Shown here in pieces: positions 1-11,011 of a stretch of 64,000 nt of DNA. Within the stretch, counting starts at the first letter, position 1. Each line of letters starts with the position of its first letter. This DNA is from Polyangiaceae bacterium (GTDB lineage: Bacteria > Myxococcota_A > Polyangia > Polyangiales > Polyangiaceae). The notes beneath the pieces are model-generated. The model worked only from the letters and a program-made list of their open reading frames with translations, was not told the origin of the DNA and did no database searches. Made by a program: the position numbers and the translations under genes. The DNA is taken from contig JADJXL010000007.1 of the NCBI GenBank assembly GCA_016715885.1, forward strand, positions 62,001-126,000, in the 5' to 3' direction.

Positions 1-2
1 CG

Positions 3-56
3 CTGCCGGTGAACCGCGTGTTGGGTTTTGCGGAGGATGTCATCAATTGGTGGTGA
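3..56 (+). CDS. C-terminal end of an unidentified protein (partial)
   Basis: An open frame enters from the left edge and stops at a TGA at 54-56, giving a tail that ends in VINWW. Only 17 residues are present, so neither family nor function can be recognised. The two other forward frames look less protein-like at this edge, but the call rests on very little sequence. Confidence 0.3.
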   Translation: MPVNRVLGFAEDVINWW

Positions 57-480
57 CGGCTATTCGAGCCAGGTGATTCCGCGCCTCGTGTGCCCAGCGT
101 CTCTCCACGGGGGCGGACCATTTTCGTCTCCAAGAAACTCGTCCCCTAGGGTCGGCGCTTCATTTCGTCCGCGCGAGCGGTGACTCGCGCTGTGGCAGCT
201 TCGCCAGCGGCGTCACCAGCCCACGAGCGCCCCGAGGTACGCTTGACCCAACTTGGCCGCGGCCCGTCGAGAGCTCTTCAGGCGCCGCCAAACGAAAGAG
301 GCGGCGCCAGCTACGCCCGACCTAACACCACTGCGCCACATCCCGACTCTACGATCGTGAGCCGATTAGTCGGGTAGAGCACCGCCGGCGGCTTTGGAGA
401 GGCGAGGACGGTCGCGAATTTCGTCGCTACGGCCTGCGCCGGCCCTTTCCGGTCAGTGGTGACTCTGGAAGACTGATCCC
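57..480. other. intergenic stretch with two stem-loops
   Basis: I see no convincing gene here; the short open frame at 180-377 has low-complexity, non-protein-like composition. Two inverted repeats are visible: ggcgccgcc at 281-289 pairs perfectly with ggcggcgcc at 300-308 around a 10-base loop, and cccgact near 344-350 pairs with agtcggg near 369-375. Neither is followed by a T run, so they are not textbook terminators. The sequence just before 481 would hold the promoter of the next gene. Confidence 0.4.
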
Positions 481-945
481 ATGCCAAAGATGCTCACCGT
501 CTATTCGTTGCGACGGGAACTGGAGAGCGATCCAGAAGGGCTGAAGCAGATCCAGCAAGTCAGCTTGGATCGCAAAATGAACTGGGCAGGCTTTAGCACT
601 CGCCTGGGGTTGTACGGATCGGAGGAGTGGTGGCGCAACGTCGAGACCGGCGTTATCCCGAAGGCGAAGTACGAGGGCCTAATAACTGAAACGTATTACG
701 CAGGTATGGACAGCGACCGGCAGCACAATTCGTTCCGAATGAAGACGGATGACGGACAATATTTTTCATGGAGTATGGTGCCAGAGAATAGCAGCTACAA
801 AGGGCTGTATCGTCCTGGGCACCGCGCTGAGATCGTGACAATCTTTCAGGAGTTGAAGCGTTGTACATCGGACGGCGCTCCTGAAATTGTGGAGCGCCCG
901 TTGGAAATCAGGTTGTCAACGAAGCCAATTGTAGGGGCAGTCTAG
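481..945 (+). CDS. hypothetical protein, 154 aa
   Basis: The frame starts with an ATG and runs to a TAG. The product is a soluble, mixed-charge protein with no signal peptide, membrane segment or cysteine pair. It is Trp/Tyr rich in its middle part (SEEWWRNVE and QYFSWSMVPE). I do not recognise a family. Its composition is less GC-driven than the neighbours, with ordinary A/T third positions such as aat and gaa, which may hint at acquisition. It stands alone between an unannotated stretch and genes on the opposite strand, so context says nothing about its job. Confidence 0.6.
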   Translation: MPKMLTVYSLRRELESDPEGLKQIQQVSLDRKMNWAGFSTRLGLYGSEEWWRNVETGVIPKAKYEGLITETYYAGMDSDRQHNSFRMKTDDGQYFSWSMVPENSSYKGLYRPGHRAEIVTIFQELKRCTSDGAPEIVERPLEIRLSTKPIVGAV

Positions 946-1122
946 CTCCAGCTTGTAAGGTGTTTCAGACGGGAGTCGCTGAGTTGCGGCTTCAAACTCG
1001 CCGGCCCAAACACTCGCCCCGCTCCGGGTCCCATTGAATGCGGACCCGCAAACGGTCCTTCAGTGCGAGCCAATCGGCATGGTTCATCGGCGCCGATACA
1101 TCATCCAAGTCCGACGCAACCA

Positions 1123-1980
1123 TCAACCAAAAATGACGATGCCGAGCTTCGTCAAGACGAAGTCGGAGATCAGGATCGAGATCGTCACGGCCACGACCGC
1201 GCGCGTGGTCGACTGACCCACGCCTTCGGTGCCTCCGCGCGTGATGAGTCCAAAGTGACAACCGACGATGGCGGTGATCGCGCCGAAGAACGGGCACTTC
1301 ATGATGCCCATGGCGAAGTCGCGAAAACGAATGGACCCAAGCGCCGTGCGCAGGAAAAACCCCGACGGGATGCCGAACTGCAAGTCGGCGATGAACATCG
1401 CCCCGGAAAAACCCAGCACGAGCGCGAGCGCACCGAGCACCGGCATGAGGATCGTGCCCGCCAAAAGCCGCGGCACGACGAGCTTCTTCACAGGGTCCGC
1501 ACCAAGCGCGCGGATCGCATCGATCTGCTCGGTCACCGCCATCGAACCAACTTCCGCCGCGATGCCCGAACCGATTCGACCTCCAACGATCACCGCCGTG
1601 AGCGTCGGCGCAAGCTCGCGCGAGAAGGACAAACCGATGACGCGCCCCGTGTACTCCATGCCGCCGAACTGCTGCAAACTAAAGGCAAATTGCACGGACA
1701 TGACCATGCCCGTGAACACCGCCGTCGCCACCGCGATGCCAAGCGATCGCACGCCGAGCTGCTCGAGTTGGTAGACCGTTGATTCGAACTCGAACGGTCT
1801 GCGAAACATCGCGATGATCGCTTCGTAGAACATGCGACCGATCTGGCCCATGTGAACGAGGAAATTGCCCGTGCGCCGAATGAACTGCATCCACATCGGA
1901 GGCGGTGGCGGAGGCAAAGGCAAGTGCCGCGGGCGCTCGCCGCTCGGTCGCTCAGGCTCGGGAGCAACGCTAGTCGTCAT
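1123..1980 (-). CDS. mlaE: MlaE/YrbE-family ABC transporter permease
   Basis: This is an integral inner-membrane permease of the MlaE family (DUF140). In Gram-negatives MlaE works with an ATPase (MlaF), an MCE-domain protein (MlaD) and periplasmic carriers to move phospholipids between the membranes. Visible hallmarks are an N-terminal amphipathic stretch after a Pro-rich leader (residues 1-35), several hydrophobic helices, the conserved RELAPTLTAVIVGGRIGSG region, and the EQIDAIRALGADP motif in the middle. About 285 aa against a usual 250-270, the excess being the Pro-rich N-terminus. I chose the ATG at 1980 because it overlaps the stop of the upstream lipoprotein gene by 11 bases, which suggests translational coupling. 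The partner ATPase and MCE genes are not immediately downstream. Confidence 0.9.
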   Translation of the reverse strand: MTTSVAPEPERPSGERPRHLPLPPPPPPMWMQFIRRTGNFLVHMGQIGRMFYEAIIAMFRRPFEFESTVYQLEQLGVRSLGIAVATAVFTGMVMSVQFAFSLQQFGGMEYTGRVIGLSFSRELAPTLTAVIVGGRIGSGIAAEVGSMAVTEQIDAIRALGADPVKKLVVPRLLAGTILMPVLGALALVLGFSGAMFIADLQFGIPSGFFLRTALGSIRFRDFAMGIMKCPFFGAITAIVGCHFGLITRGGTEGVGQSTTRAVVAVTISILISDFVLTKLGIVIFG

Positions 1981-2512
1981 CGGCAGACACCGTGGTAAAA
2001 CCTTGGACAAACTTGCGGAAAGACCCGACGGACTCGGCGAATTCCGCAGGATCGGCGATGTAGTAAAGGTCGTACACGCAGCCGTCTTTCTTCATCACCC
2101 ACACATCGAACTGCTTGGGCACTCCATCGAGCTTCGCGACGACGACCGTGTGCATCGCTTCGCGTCCGTCGAAAGGAACGGTCTCTTCGAGCACCACTTC
2201 GCGCTCGGTGAATTGCAAGAAGAGATGCTGGACGAGCGACCGCAAAGGCACGTCTTCACCGTCGACTTTGCACCTGCCGGACGCAGCGACGAGCGCTCCG
2301 CTGGATTCGTCCACGAAGGAAAGTGCCTTGCCATCGACGTCGATGCGCTTCCACGTCGGAGGCGTTTCGGGCACGCGGAACGCGAATCCTTGACCGCGAT
2401 AGACCGAGCCGCTGAACGACGCGCCCGTGCAGCCCATCGCGCTCACGAGCGCAAAGGCCCAAAGCCACCCGATCGACCGAAATCTCGCTACGTTGCGGAT
2501 GGCTGCTCCCAT
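1970..2512 (-). CDS. putative lipoprotein upstream of mlaE
   Basis: A predicted lipoprotein of about 180 aa. The N-terminus has basic residues, a hydrophobic core (WLWAFALVSAMGC) and a lipobox ending in the acylated Cys (VSAMGC), followed by a flexible Thr/Ser stretch. The mature part has GQGFAFRVPETPPTWKRI and regularly spaced beta-like segments, resembling small outer-membrane-anchored domains in myxobacteria; I cannot name a family. An upstream in-frame start would give 211 aa, but the internal ATG at 2512 places the signal sequence correctly. Its 3' end overlaps the mlaE start, so the two are probably co-transcribed and it may act with the lipid-transport permease (inference). Confidence 0.75.
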   Translation of the reverse strand: MGAAIRNVARFRSIGWLWAFALVSAMGCTGASFSGSVYRGQGFAFRVPETPPTWKRIDVDGKALSFVDESSGALVAASGRCKVDGEDVPLRSLVQHLFLQFTEREVVLEETVPFDGREAMHTVVVAKLDGVPKQFDVWVMKKDGCVYDLYYIADPAEFAESVGSFRKFVQGFTTVSADDD

Positions 2513-2598
2513 CGCGGAGCGGAACCTATCACGCTCGCGCTTGATGACCGCTGGAAACTGTTCGGCATGACCGTCCTGTGACGAAACGTCGCCTTGAC

Positions 2599-3384
2599 TC
2601 ACCAAGACCAGGGATCTCCGCGCCCTCGACGCGCTGCATCCCTACGCGCTTGGGACCGCTGCGTGCGAAAATGTGACCAGTGTTCGTAGGTTCGGGGCGG
2701 TTCTTGGAAAAGAAAGCGAATGAGAATCGCGCCCGCAACGAAGCCCCCAAGGTGCGCGAAAAAAGCAACGCCTCCACCTTGTGAACCGACCGACGCGATG
2801 CCGCTGATGAGGTTGACGACGAAATACTGGAGGATGAGAAACCACGCTGGCAGTTCCAGGAAAAACCCAAAGATGAACCAAAGTGGCAAGAATGGATTGA
2901 TGACGGTGATGGGCGAACGTGGGTAGCGCGATCCGTACGCTGCAAGAACTCCAGAGATTGCGCCCGATGCGCCGACCATGGGAATCGTGGAGCTCGGGTC
3001 GACGATGATTTGTGCGAGCGCCGCGAATGCGCCGCAAAGCAGGTAGAACAGAGCGTACTTGAAGTGCCCCAATGCGTCTTCGACGTTGTCGCCGAAGATC
3101 CACAGATAAAGCATGTTTCCGCCGATATGGGCGAAACCCGATGGATCATGCGTGAACATGCTCGTCAGGACGCTCGGCAGCGCTGCGACGGGATCACGCA
3201 TGATGAAGGCGGGAACGAGTCCCCAGTGCGAGACGAGCTCGTGCGCGCGAGCTTCGGCGCCGCGAGCGCCCGCGACCGAGATCAGGGCCTGCATCCAGAC
3301 GAAGGCGCCGATGTTGATGGCGATGAGCAGCCAGTTGACGATGGGCGGACGTCGAGTGGGCAAGCGATCGCGGATCGGGAGCAT
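2599..3384 (-). CDS. rhomboid-family intramembrane serine protease
   Basis: A six- or seven-helix membrane protease that cleaves transmembrane substrates within the bilayer. The catalytic serine lies in GASGAISG (about residue 140) and the catalytic histidine in HLGGF (about residue 213). The conserved HIGGNMLYLWIFG segment after a large L1-type loop is also typical. Length, about 261 aa, fits bacterial rhomboids. ATG at 3384 is preferred; a TTG two codons earlier is possible. It is followed by the lipoprotein/mlaE pair on the same strand with a gap of 86 bases, so it could be in one transcription unit. Substrates cannot be inferred. Confidence 0.92.
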   Translation of the reverse strand: MLPIRDRLPTRRPPIVNWLLIAINIGAFVWMQALISVAGARGAEARAHELVSHWGLVPAFIMRDPVAALPSVLTSMFTHDPSGFAHIGGNMLYLWIFGDNVEDALGHFKYALFYLLCGAFAALAQIIVDPSSTIPMVGASGAISGVLAAYGSRYPRSPITVINPFLPLWFIFGFFLELPAWFLILQYFVVNLISGIASVGSQGGGVAFFAHLGGFVAGAILIRFLFQEPPRTYEHWSHFRTQRSQARRDAARRGRGDPWSW

Positions 3385-3474
3385 GGCCAAGCACCCTTAC
3401 CATGATTGCGATTGCATAGCCCTTGGCAGACGCCGGTTGCTTGCCGGCGCGAGCGGCGCTAGACGAGTTGCGTC

Positions 3475-5043
<1,569 letters not shown>

Positions 5044-5168
5044 ACGGAGTCGCATCGGAGATTTAGGCTTTCGGGGCCTGACGGGACGGCTCCCTGGGCT
5101 CAGGGGTCGTCTCGTCGGCGGAAATCCACTCGAACGGCCGCTCGTCGTTCGCTTTGCAGAAGAACGTT

Positions 5169-6106
5169 ATGGCGCGTGATCTCTACTCGGTCCTCGGTGT
5201 TGCAAAAGATGCCGATGAAGACGCGATCAAGAAGGCTTTTCGTAAGCTTGCCGTGCAGTACCACCCCGACAAGAACCCGGGAAAAGCAAGCGAAGCGAAG
5301 TTCAAGGAGATCAACCAGGCGTACGAGGTCCTTTCGGACAAGGGCAAACGTGCGCTTTATGACGAATTTGGAGAGCAAAGTTTGCAGCAGGGGTTCGACC
5401 CGGAGCGTGCGAGGTTCGTTCGTCAATACGGCGGAGGTCGGGGGCCTCGACCTGCGGGGCCGGGCGGGCCTGGGTTCAATGTGCAGGAAATTTTGGTGGG
5501 GGTGCCGACATGGGGGACTTGTTCGGCAACATTGGAGATTTGTTTGGACGTCGAGGTGGACCTGCGCGCGCGAGAAAAGGGCAGGACGTCGAGGCCGAGG
5601 TCACGATTGATTTCGTCTCCGCGATCAAAGGAACGATGATCGACATTCGTCCCGAGGGGGGTGAGGCGAAGACGATTCGGATTCCTGCGGGTGCGAGTGA
5701 AGGCAGTCGTATTCGCGTTGCGGGTCAAGGTGGACCGGGCATGGGCAATGCTCCACCTGGTGACGTGATCATTACGATTCACGTGACGCCGCATCCGCTT
5801 TTTCAGCGCGATGGAGATGATTTGAAAGTGGAGGTGCCGATCAGCGTTCACGAAGCTTATGCGGGGGGCAAGATTCGTGTGCCGACGCCGGACGGGGAGG
5901 TGACGCTGAAGGTGCCGCAGCGCGCGCAAAGTGGGCAGCAAGTGCGTTTGAAGGGCAAAGGCGTGGCGCGCAAAGGCAAGGAGCCGGGGGATTTGTACGT
6001 GCGGTTTATGATTCGGATTCCAACGGGAGATGATCCGGCATTGGAAAAGGCGGCCGAAGCGTTGGACTTGCCGGGGGACGAGCTGCGGAAGGATTTGAGG
6101 TTTTAA
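5169..6106 (+). pseudogene. DnaJ/CbpA-type co-chaperone, frame broken by one base
   Basis: J-domain co-chaperone that stimulates DnaK ATPase. The J-domain (residues 1-70) has the HPD motif in YHPDKNP and the GKRALYDEFG end; a Gly-rich linker follows, then two beta-barrel substrate-binding domains without the CxxCxGxG zinc repeats. That makes it CbpA/DJLA-like and not classical DnaJ. The frame changes near 5495: N-terminal codons read into GGPGFNVQEIL, and the C-terminal frame resumes at ADMGDLFGNIG. One missing G in the ttggtggggg run explains it, and restores 312 aa, the usual CbpA length. I chose ATG 5169, giving MARDLYSVLGV. Probably a functional gene with a consensus error. Confidence 0.85.
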
Positions 6107-7053
6107 GGTTTCGCTTCGGCAAACCTTCGCCACAGTGAAAACCGCGCTTCCTCGGCTGCCCGGGGCGCTTTTGCTCGGTGCCGGAAACGCGGCGCCTTTT
6201 GCGGCTGATCCAGAAACTTCAACAAATCCGGCAGCATTTCCGGCACCGCTTCGCGATGCGGATAATGCCCCACGTTCGGATAACGCCGCACGATGGCGCC
6301 TTCGATGTATTCGTGCACGAGCTCCGCGTGTTTTACTGGTAAAACCGGATCCTCGTCACCCCAATACACCGCAATCGGAGGCAAATCTTTCATCCGATGC
6401 GCGTAATCCATCATGTGCTCGCGCTGGCCCTTCATATCGAGCGCCCCGCGTAGCGTGCGCGCAAGCGTCCTCGCCGTTCCCGGTCGCGCATTCACCTCCG
6501 CCAAATGCCGCCGCTCGTCCGCATTGAAGTTGCCTCCAAGCACGCGCACGCCCGCATGCGTGCCCACGCCCATCAGCGCGGGCGCGGCCGCACCGAGCAG
6601 CCCCGTCGTGGCCGCCAGCCGCAAAGGCATCGCTACTTCGAGGCCCAAGCCGCCCGCTGCCACGAGCACCAATCGATGCACGCGACCCGGCTGCTCGAGC
6701 AACACGCGCATCGCAATGCCACCACCGAGCGAATGACCCATCAAGTCGAAGTCAGGCACGTCGAGCGACCGAATCCATTCCGCAATCAGCTCGCCATACC
6801 AATGCACGTCGTACGATCCATCGTAACGCGACGAATCCCCGTGTCCGGGCAGGTCGAGCGCATACACATGGCGATCACGCCCGAGCACCGGCGCAATGTG
6901 GTTCCACGTGCGGCATGTGTCAGCCAGGCCATGTAGCAATATGGCCGGGCGTTTGCCCGCATGCTCCCGGCCCCCTCGAGGAGACCAATGCTCCCAATGT
7001 ACAACCCCCCCGCGAAACGAACAACGATGACTACGACGCGTGGTGTTCGACAT
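6103..7053 (-). CDS. alpha/beta-fold hydrolase
   Basis: An alpha/beta hydrolase of about 316 aa. The oxyanion strand motif ILLHGLADTCRTW, the nucleophile elbow GHSLGG, the acid in YWGDEDPVLP and the base His in VGHYPHREAVPE are all in order, so the catalytic triad is complete. The fold resembles haloperoxidase/esterase-type enzymes, but the substrate cannot be assigned. ATG at 7053 (MSNTTRR) avoids a long poorly conserved leader from the earlier start. The C-terminal 30 residues are basic and Pro/Ala rich, beyond the normal fold end. Its stop overlaps that of the dnaJ-like gene by four bases on the opposite strand. Confidence 0.88.
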   Translation of the reverse strand: MSNTTRRSHRCSFRGGVVHWEHWSPRGGREHAGKRPAILLHGLADTCRTWNHIAPVLGRDRHVYALDLPGHGDSSRYDGSYDVHWYGELIAEWIRSLDVPDFDLMGHSLGGGIAMRVLLEQPGRVHRLVLVAAGGLGLEVAMPLRLAATTGLLGAAAPALMGVGTHAGVRVLGGNFNADERRHLAEVNARPGTARTLARTLRGALDMKGQREHMMDYAHRMKDLPPIAVYWGDEDPVLPVKHAELVHEYIEGAIVRRYPNVGHYPHREAVPEMLPDLLKFLDQPQKAPRFRHRAKAPRAAEEARFSLWRRFAEAKP

Positions 7054-7208
7054 GGCGGAAATCCCAGAATACGGGCAGTCCATGTGCATTGTCCACGACG
7101 AAATCGATTTTTTTCGGGATCCACCCCTACAATTCGGTTGAGTGCAAACGATTCTTTGCAGCGCGAATCGATATTCGCAGGCAGATCGTCAATGTGCTGG
7201 CACCACCA

Positions 7209-8174
7209 TCAAACATCCCGGCCAAACTTTTCGCTGAACATCCGGGCCAGCTTCTTCGATTTGCGAGCCTTCACGATTTCGGCAACTCGATCCGAAACGC
7301 GCGCGTCGTGCCGGTGCAGCGCGAGCGCCTCAATGGCCTTCGCTGCTCGATTTTCGGGCGCCTTCTCCACGAGCTCGCGCAAATATGCCGTCGCTTCCTC
7401 CATGCGCAAAAGCGCCATGCTCAAAAGGATCGTCCCTTCGAGGTCGCCGGACGCTCTCTCGAGACCGCTTTTCAGCACCGGCAATGCCGCCGGCAACCGT
7501 GATTCACCCAAAGCGAGCGCGGCGGCATCCTGTCCGTCGCGCAAAGCCTCGCCCACGAGTGGCAAGTACCTCTTCGGCGCCAATGCAAGAAGGCTTCGAT
7601 AAATCGCGCCGAGAGCATCGCTTTCGTCTTCTCCCGCCAACAGGCGCGCGTGCAAAATCGCGGCGCAATTTTGCTCTCCCGTCGATGCAAGCGCTTCCGC
7701 GGCAGCCATCCGCACTTCCGGCAAGTCGTCAAATAGAAGCGGCGCCACTTCCAGAATCGCGTCGGGATGATCGATCCGCACGAGCGCATGCGCACAATAA
7801 CCCCGCACGGCTCCGGCCGTATCCGTCGGCGGCCCGGGCGGCGTAAATTCGACCTGCTTGTGCCGCAAACCTTCCAAGTACAATTCGGGCACATGCGCCT
7901 CGAACATGACGAGCACATCGAGGAGCAATCGCTTGGCAATGCAGCCACGATCGGCAACTTCTCCCGCGAGCAGTCGTTTGCATGCGTCGGCAAGGTCCTT
8001 TTCGAGCGCCCGGGCTTCGAGCGTTTTGACGAGTTTCGCCGCTTCGCCAATGAAAAAGACGTTGTCGTCGGCCAATAGCTTACGTAATTCGACAATGGCT
8101 TCCGCCTCGGGCGCATCCGCGAGCTTGCGAAGTCGAGCGAGCTTATCGTCGAAGGTGTTTTTCCGAGGCGCCAT
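7209..8174 (-). CDS. HEAT-repeat-like protein
   Basis: About 321 aa, predicted entirely helical, with recurring helix pairs of the HEAT type. Examples are LPEVRMAAAEALASTGEQNCAAIL and the segments ending in ALALGESRLPAALPVL and LLSMALLRMEEATAYLREL. No catalytic motif, signal peptide or membrane helix is visible. Such proteins are cytoplasmic scaffolds; the partner is unknown. I chose ATG 8174 (MAPRKNTF) because the sequence upstream of it is not protein-like. The C-terminus is basic (ARKSKKLARMFSEKFG). Confidence 0.75.
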   Translation of the reverse strand: MAPRKNTFDDKLARLRKLADAPEAEAIVELRKLLADDNVFFIGEAAKLVKTLEARALEKDLADACKRLLAGEVADRGCIAKRLLLDVLVMFEAHVPELYLEGLRHKQVEFTPPGPPTDTAGAVRGYCAHALVRIDHPDAILEVAPLLFDDLPEVRMAAAEALASTGEQNCAAILHARLLAGEDESDALGAIYRSLLALAPKRYLPLVGEALRDGQDAAALALGESRLPAALPVLKSGLERASGDLEGTILLSMALLRMEEATAYLRELVEKAPENRAAKAIEALALHRHDARVSDRVAEIVKARKSKKLARMFSEKFGRDV

Positions 8175-8236
8175 GACGGGAAGGGTGGCCTGAAAGAGAG
8201 ACGAACGCAAGCCTGCAACTCGTGTTTTATAACACT

Positions 8237-8909
8237 TCAAAATTGCCCCATGATCCAAATGCCTTTCCGATCGCGGTCCATCATCGGTGCGACGGAAAAC
8301 ATCGGAATTTCGATTCCAGCGACCTTGCGCGGTGCCGCCGCCGGTGTTTCCTTGTAATGCAGAAACGCGATATCGGTAGCCTGCCACAAACCTGCGGCAA
8401 GCCATGGACCCAAGATTGGCAACCAACTATGGGAATCCACGGCACTTCCAATGGCCCAACCTGCCAGCGGCGCCAAAACGTTGCCTCCGAAGCTCAGATA
8501 CATACGACCCGTATTCCCATTTACCCCCGTGCACGATGGGCGTCGTGAACACGCCGCCAATGACCGTGGGAATGAGCAGCCAAAACCCTCCACCGAAAAG
8601 TCCACCAGCCGCCATGAGGTGCGTCGGCACGACACCGATGAGTGATTGCCAGCCATACCAAGAAACCTGGGGAGCCGGTTGTTGAATTCCCGCAGCTTGG
8701 ACATTGTAATGCGGATAGGGTGGAGGCGCTTGCACCGGCGGCGGCGGTTGCGTGGTCGGTGGAGTCAAAGGCAGCGTCGGAGGAGGCAGTGGCGGTTCGG
8801 GCAACGCCGTCGGCGCAATCGGTTCGTGTGGCTCGTCCGCCCATGCCGATCCAGTCATCGAGACGGCGAAAACAAGTGGACATGCAAAGCGCTTCAGGTT
8901 GATGCACAT
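8237..8909 (-). pseudogene. secreted Pro-rich membrane protein, frame broken by one base
   Basis: N-terminal signal peptide (MCINLKRFACPLVFAVSMTGSAWA), then a Pro-rich linker of about 45 residues, then a hydrophobic domain with Gly-rich helices (LMAAGGLFGGGFWLL and GGVFTTPIVHGG). The frame breaks near 8537 within a run of five G on the coding strand. Removing one G joins the continuation GNTGRMYLSFGGNVLAPLAGWAIGS and a C-terminus ending in IWIMGQF, for a total of 223 aa. I know of no named family; the pattern of signal peptide, PPP-linker and compact hydrophobic domain is common in myxobacterial envelope proteins. Probably a sequencing error and not a true pseudogene. Confidence 0.6.
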
Positions 8910-8962
8910 CGACGACGGCCTCCCTCACACGCCATCGTACGAAATAGATAGGATGGGATGCA

Positions 8963-10534
8963 ATGACGTATCTTCGAGCAGCTTTCTTTTGTGGTTCCCT
9001 CGTCCTCGGTGGTTGCTCCGACGATGGGCCACTCTTCCCAAAGAGCAATCTCATCGACGAAGCTGGCTTTGTCGAGATCGAGCCCGTCGATTACGCGCTC
9101 CACGGCGATTTCGGTACGCGCTCGTTCCGTTCCTCCGCAGCGGCTCTTCTACGCATTTCAACCCGCCGACGAATCACCTGAGGACAAAAGGCTCGCCGTG
9201 TTTTGGAACGGCGGCCCCGGCGCAGCTAGCGAAGTTCTGCTCGCCCTCGGCACGGGCCGCTCGAGCATCGATCCAGCATGGAATGGCGGATCGATCGTCG
9301 GGCCAAACCCCGCCCGTTTTACCGCATTCGCAAATACACTTTACATCGACGCTCGCGGAGCAGGTTTTTCTTATGGATTGCTCGACGATCCGTCCGATGC
9401 CGCCGCACGCGCGAACGAGTTTGCATTGCGAAACCACAATGCGTGGCTCGATGCGGCCGATTTCGTACGAGTTCTCTTACGGTTTTTTGCGACGCACCCG
9501 ACGCTCGAACGTTCACGAGTGGCCTTCGTCGGCGAAAGCTACGGAGGCACGCGAGCTTCGATCGTGCTGCACCTCTTGATGCATCCGGACATGTACGGCG
9601 ATGGCTCCGCACCGTACGAAGACAATGCGCTTTCCAATGAAATTCGCACGCACCTCGAAGTGACCGGCGCAGCCGAAAAAGGCGCGGCGGTCGATCCGGC
9701 ACGCGTCGCCGAGCAATTCGGCACGCAAGTGCTCCTGCAACCGCGGCTGACCGAGCATCAAGCAACGTATACGGGCATTTTGCTGGAAGCCCCCGGCTCG
9801 GTGATGGACGATATCGCGCTCGAAACGGGCGTACCTTTCGTGCGCTGCTCGGACAAACCTCCGCCGTGTGACGCATATCGAAATGCGCTCGACCATCTGG
9901 ATGCCGTGGGCCGCGACATGTACGACATGGAGCGTCCTTCGGGATATATGTTTGGCCGCTTCGATGACTTGACTGACAGAATGGTTTTACCGGACGTATT
10001 GGGAAAATGCCTTGGCGTAGATCCGAAGCGAATCGAAGGACTTTCGGCTGCATCGCGAAAAGGAGCCTTTCGCGTCGTCAATGCAGCCAATGCGTCTCCT
10101 CACCGCTCGATGCGGCGCTTGGAGCATTGCCGTCGTGGATCGATATTTTTGGTGGAAGTTTTCGACCTCATGAATTTACCTTTCGCGGCCCCGAAGCGGT
10201 GGCGCTTTCCGTGGACATCCCCGACGCGCGGTGGGGTGATCTGTTCCTCGACAATTTGCGCCACACGCGGACGCTCATTACGGCAGCATCGAGAGACATG
10301 GTGATCTATTCGCCAGCCATTGCTCCGGCGCTTGGATTGCACACGGTCGCGTCCGTCACGGAGGAGAATGAAGACCCGGCGCGCTCATTGCGACCTGGTC
10401 GCATTCGAGTCGACTATGCGGACGGGGAGACGAGGTACATACGGTTTCCACGGTACGATGCCGGGCACGTCGTAACGCTGGACACGCCGAAGGAGTTTGC
10501 GGAAGACGTCGAGGCGTTTTTCAGGGACGAATGA
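8963..10534 (+). pseudogene. S10-family serine carboxypeptidase lipoprotein, two frame breaks
   Basis: Secreted serine carboxypeptidase of peptidase family S10. A lipoprotein signal ends at LVLGGC. The family landmarks are LFYAF, WNGGPGA (oxyanion region), GAGFSYG, nucleophile GESYGG and the catalytic His in GHVVTLDTPKEF. The frame shifts twice, near 9129 (one extra C in ttccg) and near 10107 (one missing T in what should be ttcga). The shifts cancel, and the corrected product is 523 aa with the whole catalytic core. As the outer parts share one frame and the middle uses another, a true decayed gene is less likely than two consensus errors. It would process peptide C-termini in the envelope or outside. 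Confidence 0.8.
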
Positions 10535-10627
10535 GAAGGGTTGTCGAGCCAACTTGCTTTTGTGGTAGGCATTCACGTCGTGTTTTGATAAAGCAGGACA
10601 CCGTTCACTCGTTCAGGGAGGTTTTTC

Positions 10628-11011
10628 ATGACGATGCTATCCACCGCAAAACCCGTCAACTACATCATGACGCGCGACCGCAAGACATCCGCAACCTTTT
10701 ATGGTGAAACGCTTGGCTTGACGCACCTGTACACGGATCATGCTTCCGCCGTTTTCGATTTGGCAGGCGCGCCGCTCCGCATTACCGAGGCTTCGGACTT
10801 CACGCCACGAACGCATCCCGTGCTCGGTTTCGAGGTTGCAGACATTGAAGCTACGGTGAAAGAGCTCGCCGCCAAAGGCGTCAAGTGCACGATTTACGAA
10901 GGCATGGGCCAGGATGCGCTCGGCATTTGGACGTCACCTGATGGGAAGGTGAAACTCGCATTTTTCAACGATCCCGATGGCAATGCGCTGACCCTGTCCC
11001 AGCATCAGTGA
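10628..11011 (+). CDS. VOC-superfamily (glyoxalase/bleomycin-resistance-like) protein
   Basis: Small vicinal-oxygen-chelate protein, 127 aa, with two beta-alpha-beta-beta-beta modules: KPVNYIMTRDRKTSATFYGETLGL in the first and GFEVADIEATVKELAAKG followed by FFNDPDGNALTL in the second. The DPDGN turn near the C-terminus is diagnostic. Members include glyoxalases, dioxygenases and antibiotic-binding proteins; the substrate is unknown. A gaggt-like ribosome site (cagggaggt) lies 6-7 bases upstream of the ATG. Its end overlaps the convergent TVP38 gene by seven bases. Confidence 0.85.
   Translation: MTMLSTAKPVNYIMTRDRKTSATFYGETLGLTHLYTDHASAVFDLAGAPLRITEASDFTPRTHPVLGFEVADIEATVKELAAKGVKCTIYEGMGQDALGIWTSPDGKVKLAFFNDPDGNALTLSQHQ

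Noticed and set aside
180..377. 65-aa open frame near the left edge
   Set aside because: Low-complexity, no ribosome site, and contains the hairpin at 281-308.
1063..1782. 239-aa open frame opposite mlaE
   Set aside because: Arg/His-rich, low-complexity composition and complete overlap with the mlaE coding sequence on the other strand.
5480..5510. programmed -1 frameshift in the DnaJ-like gene
   Set aside because: No proper slippery heptamer in the zero frame, and the same kind of G-run indel breaks other genes in this window, so a consensus error is simpler.
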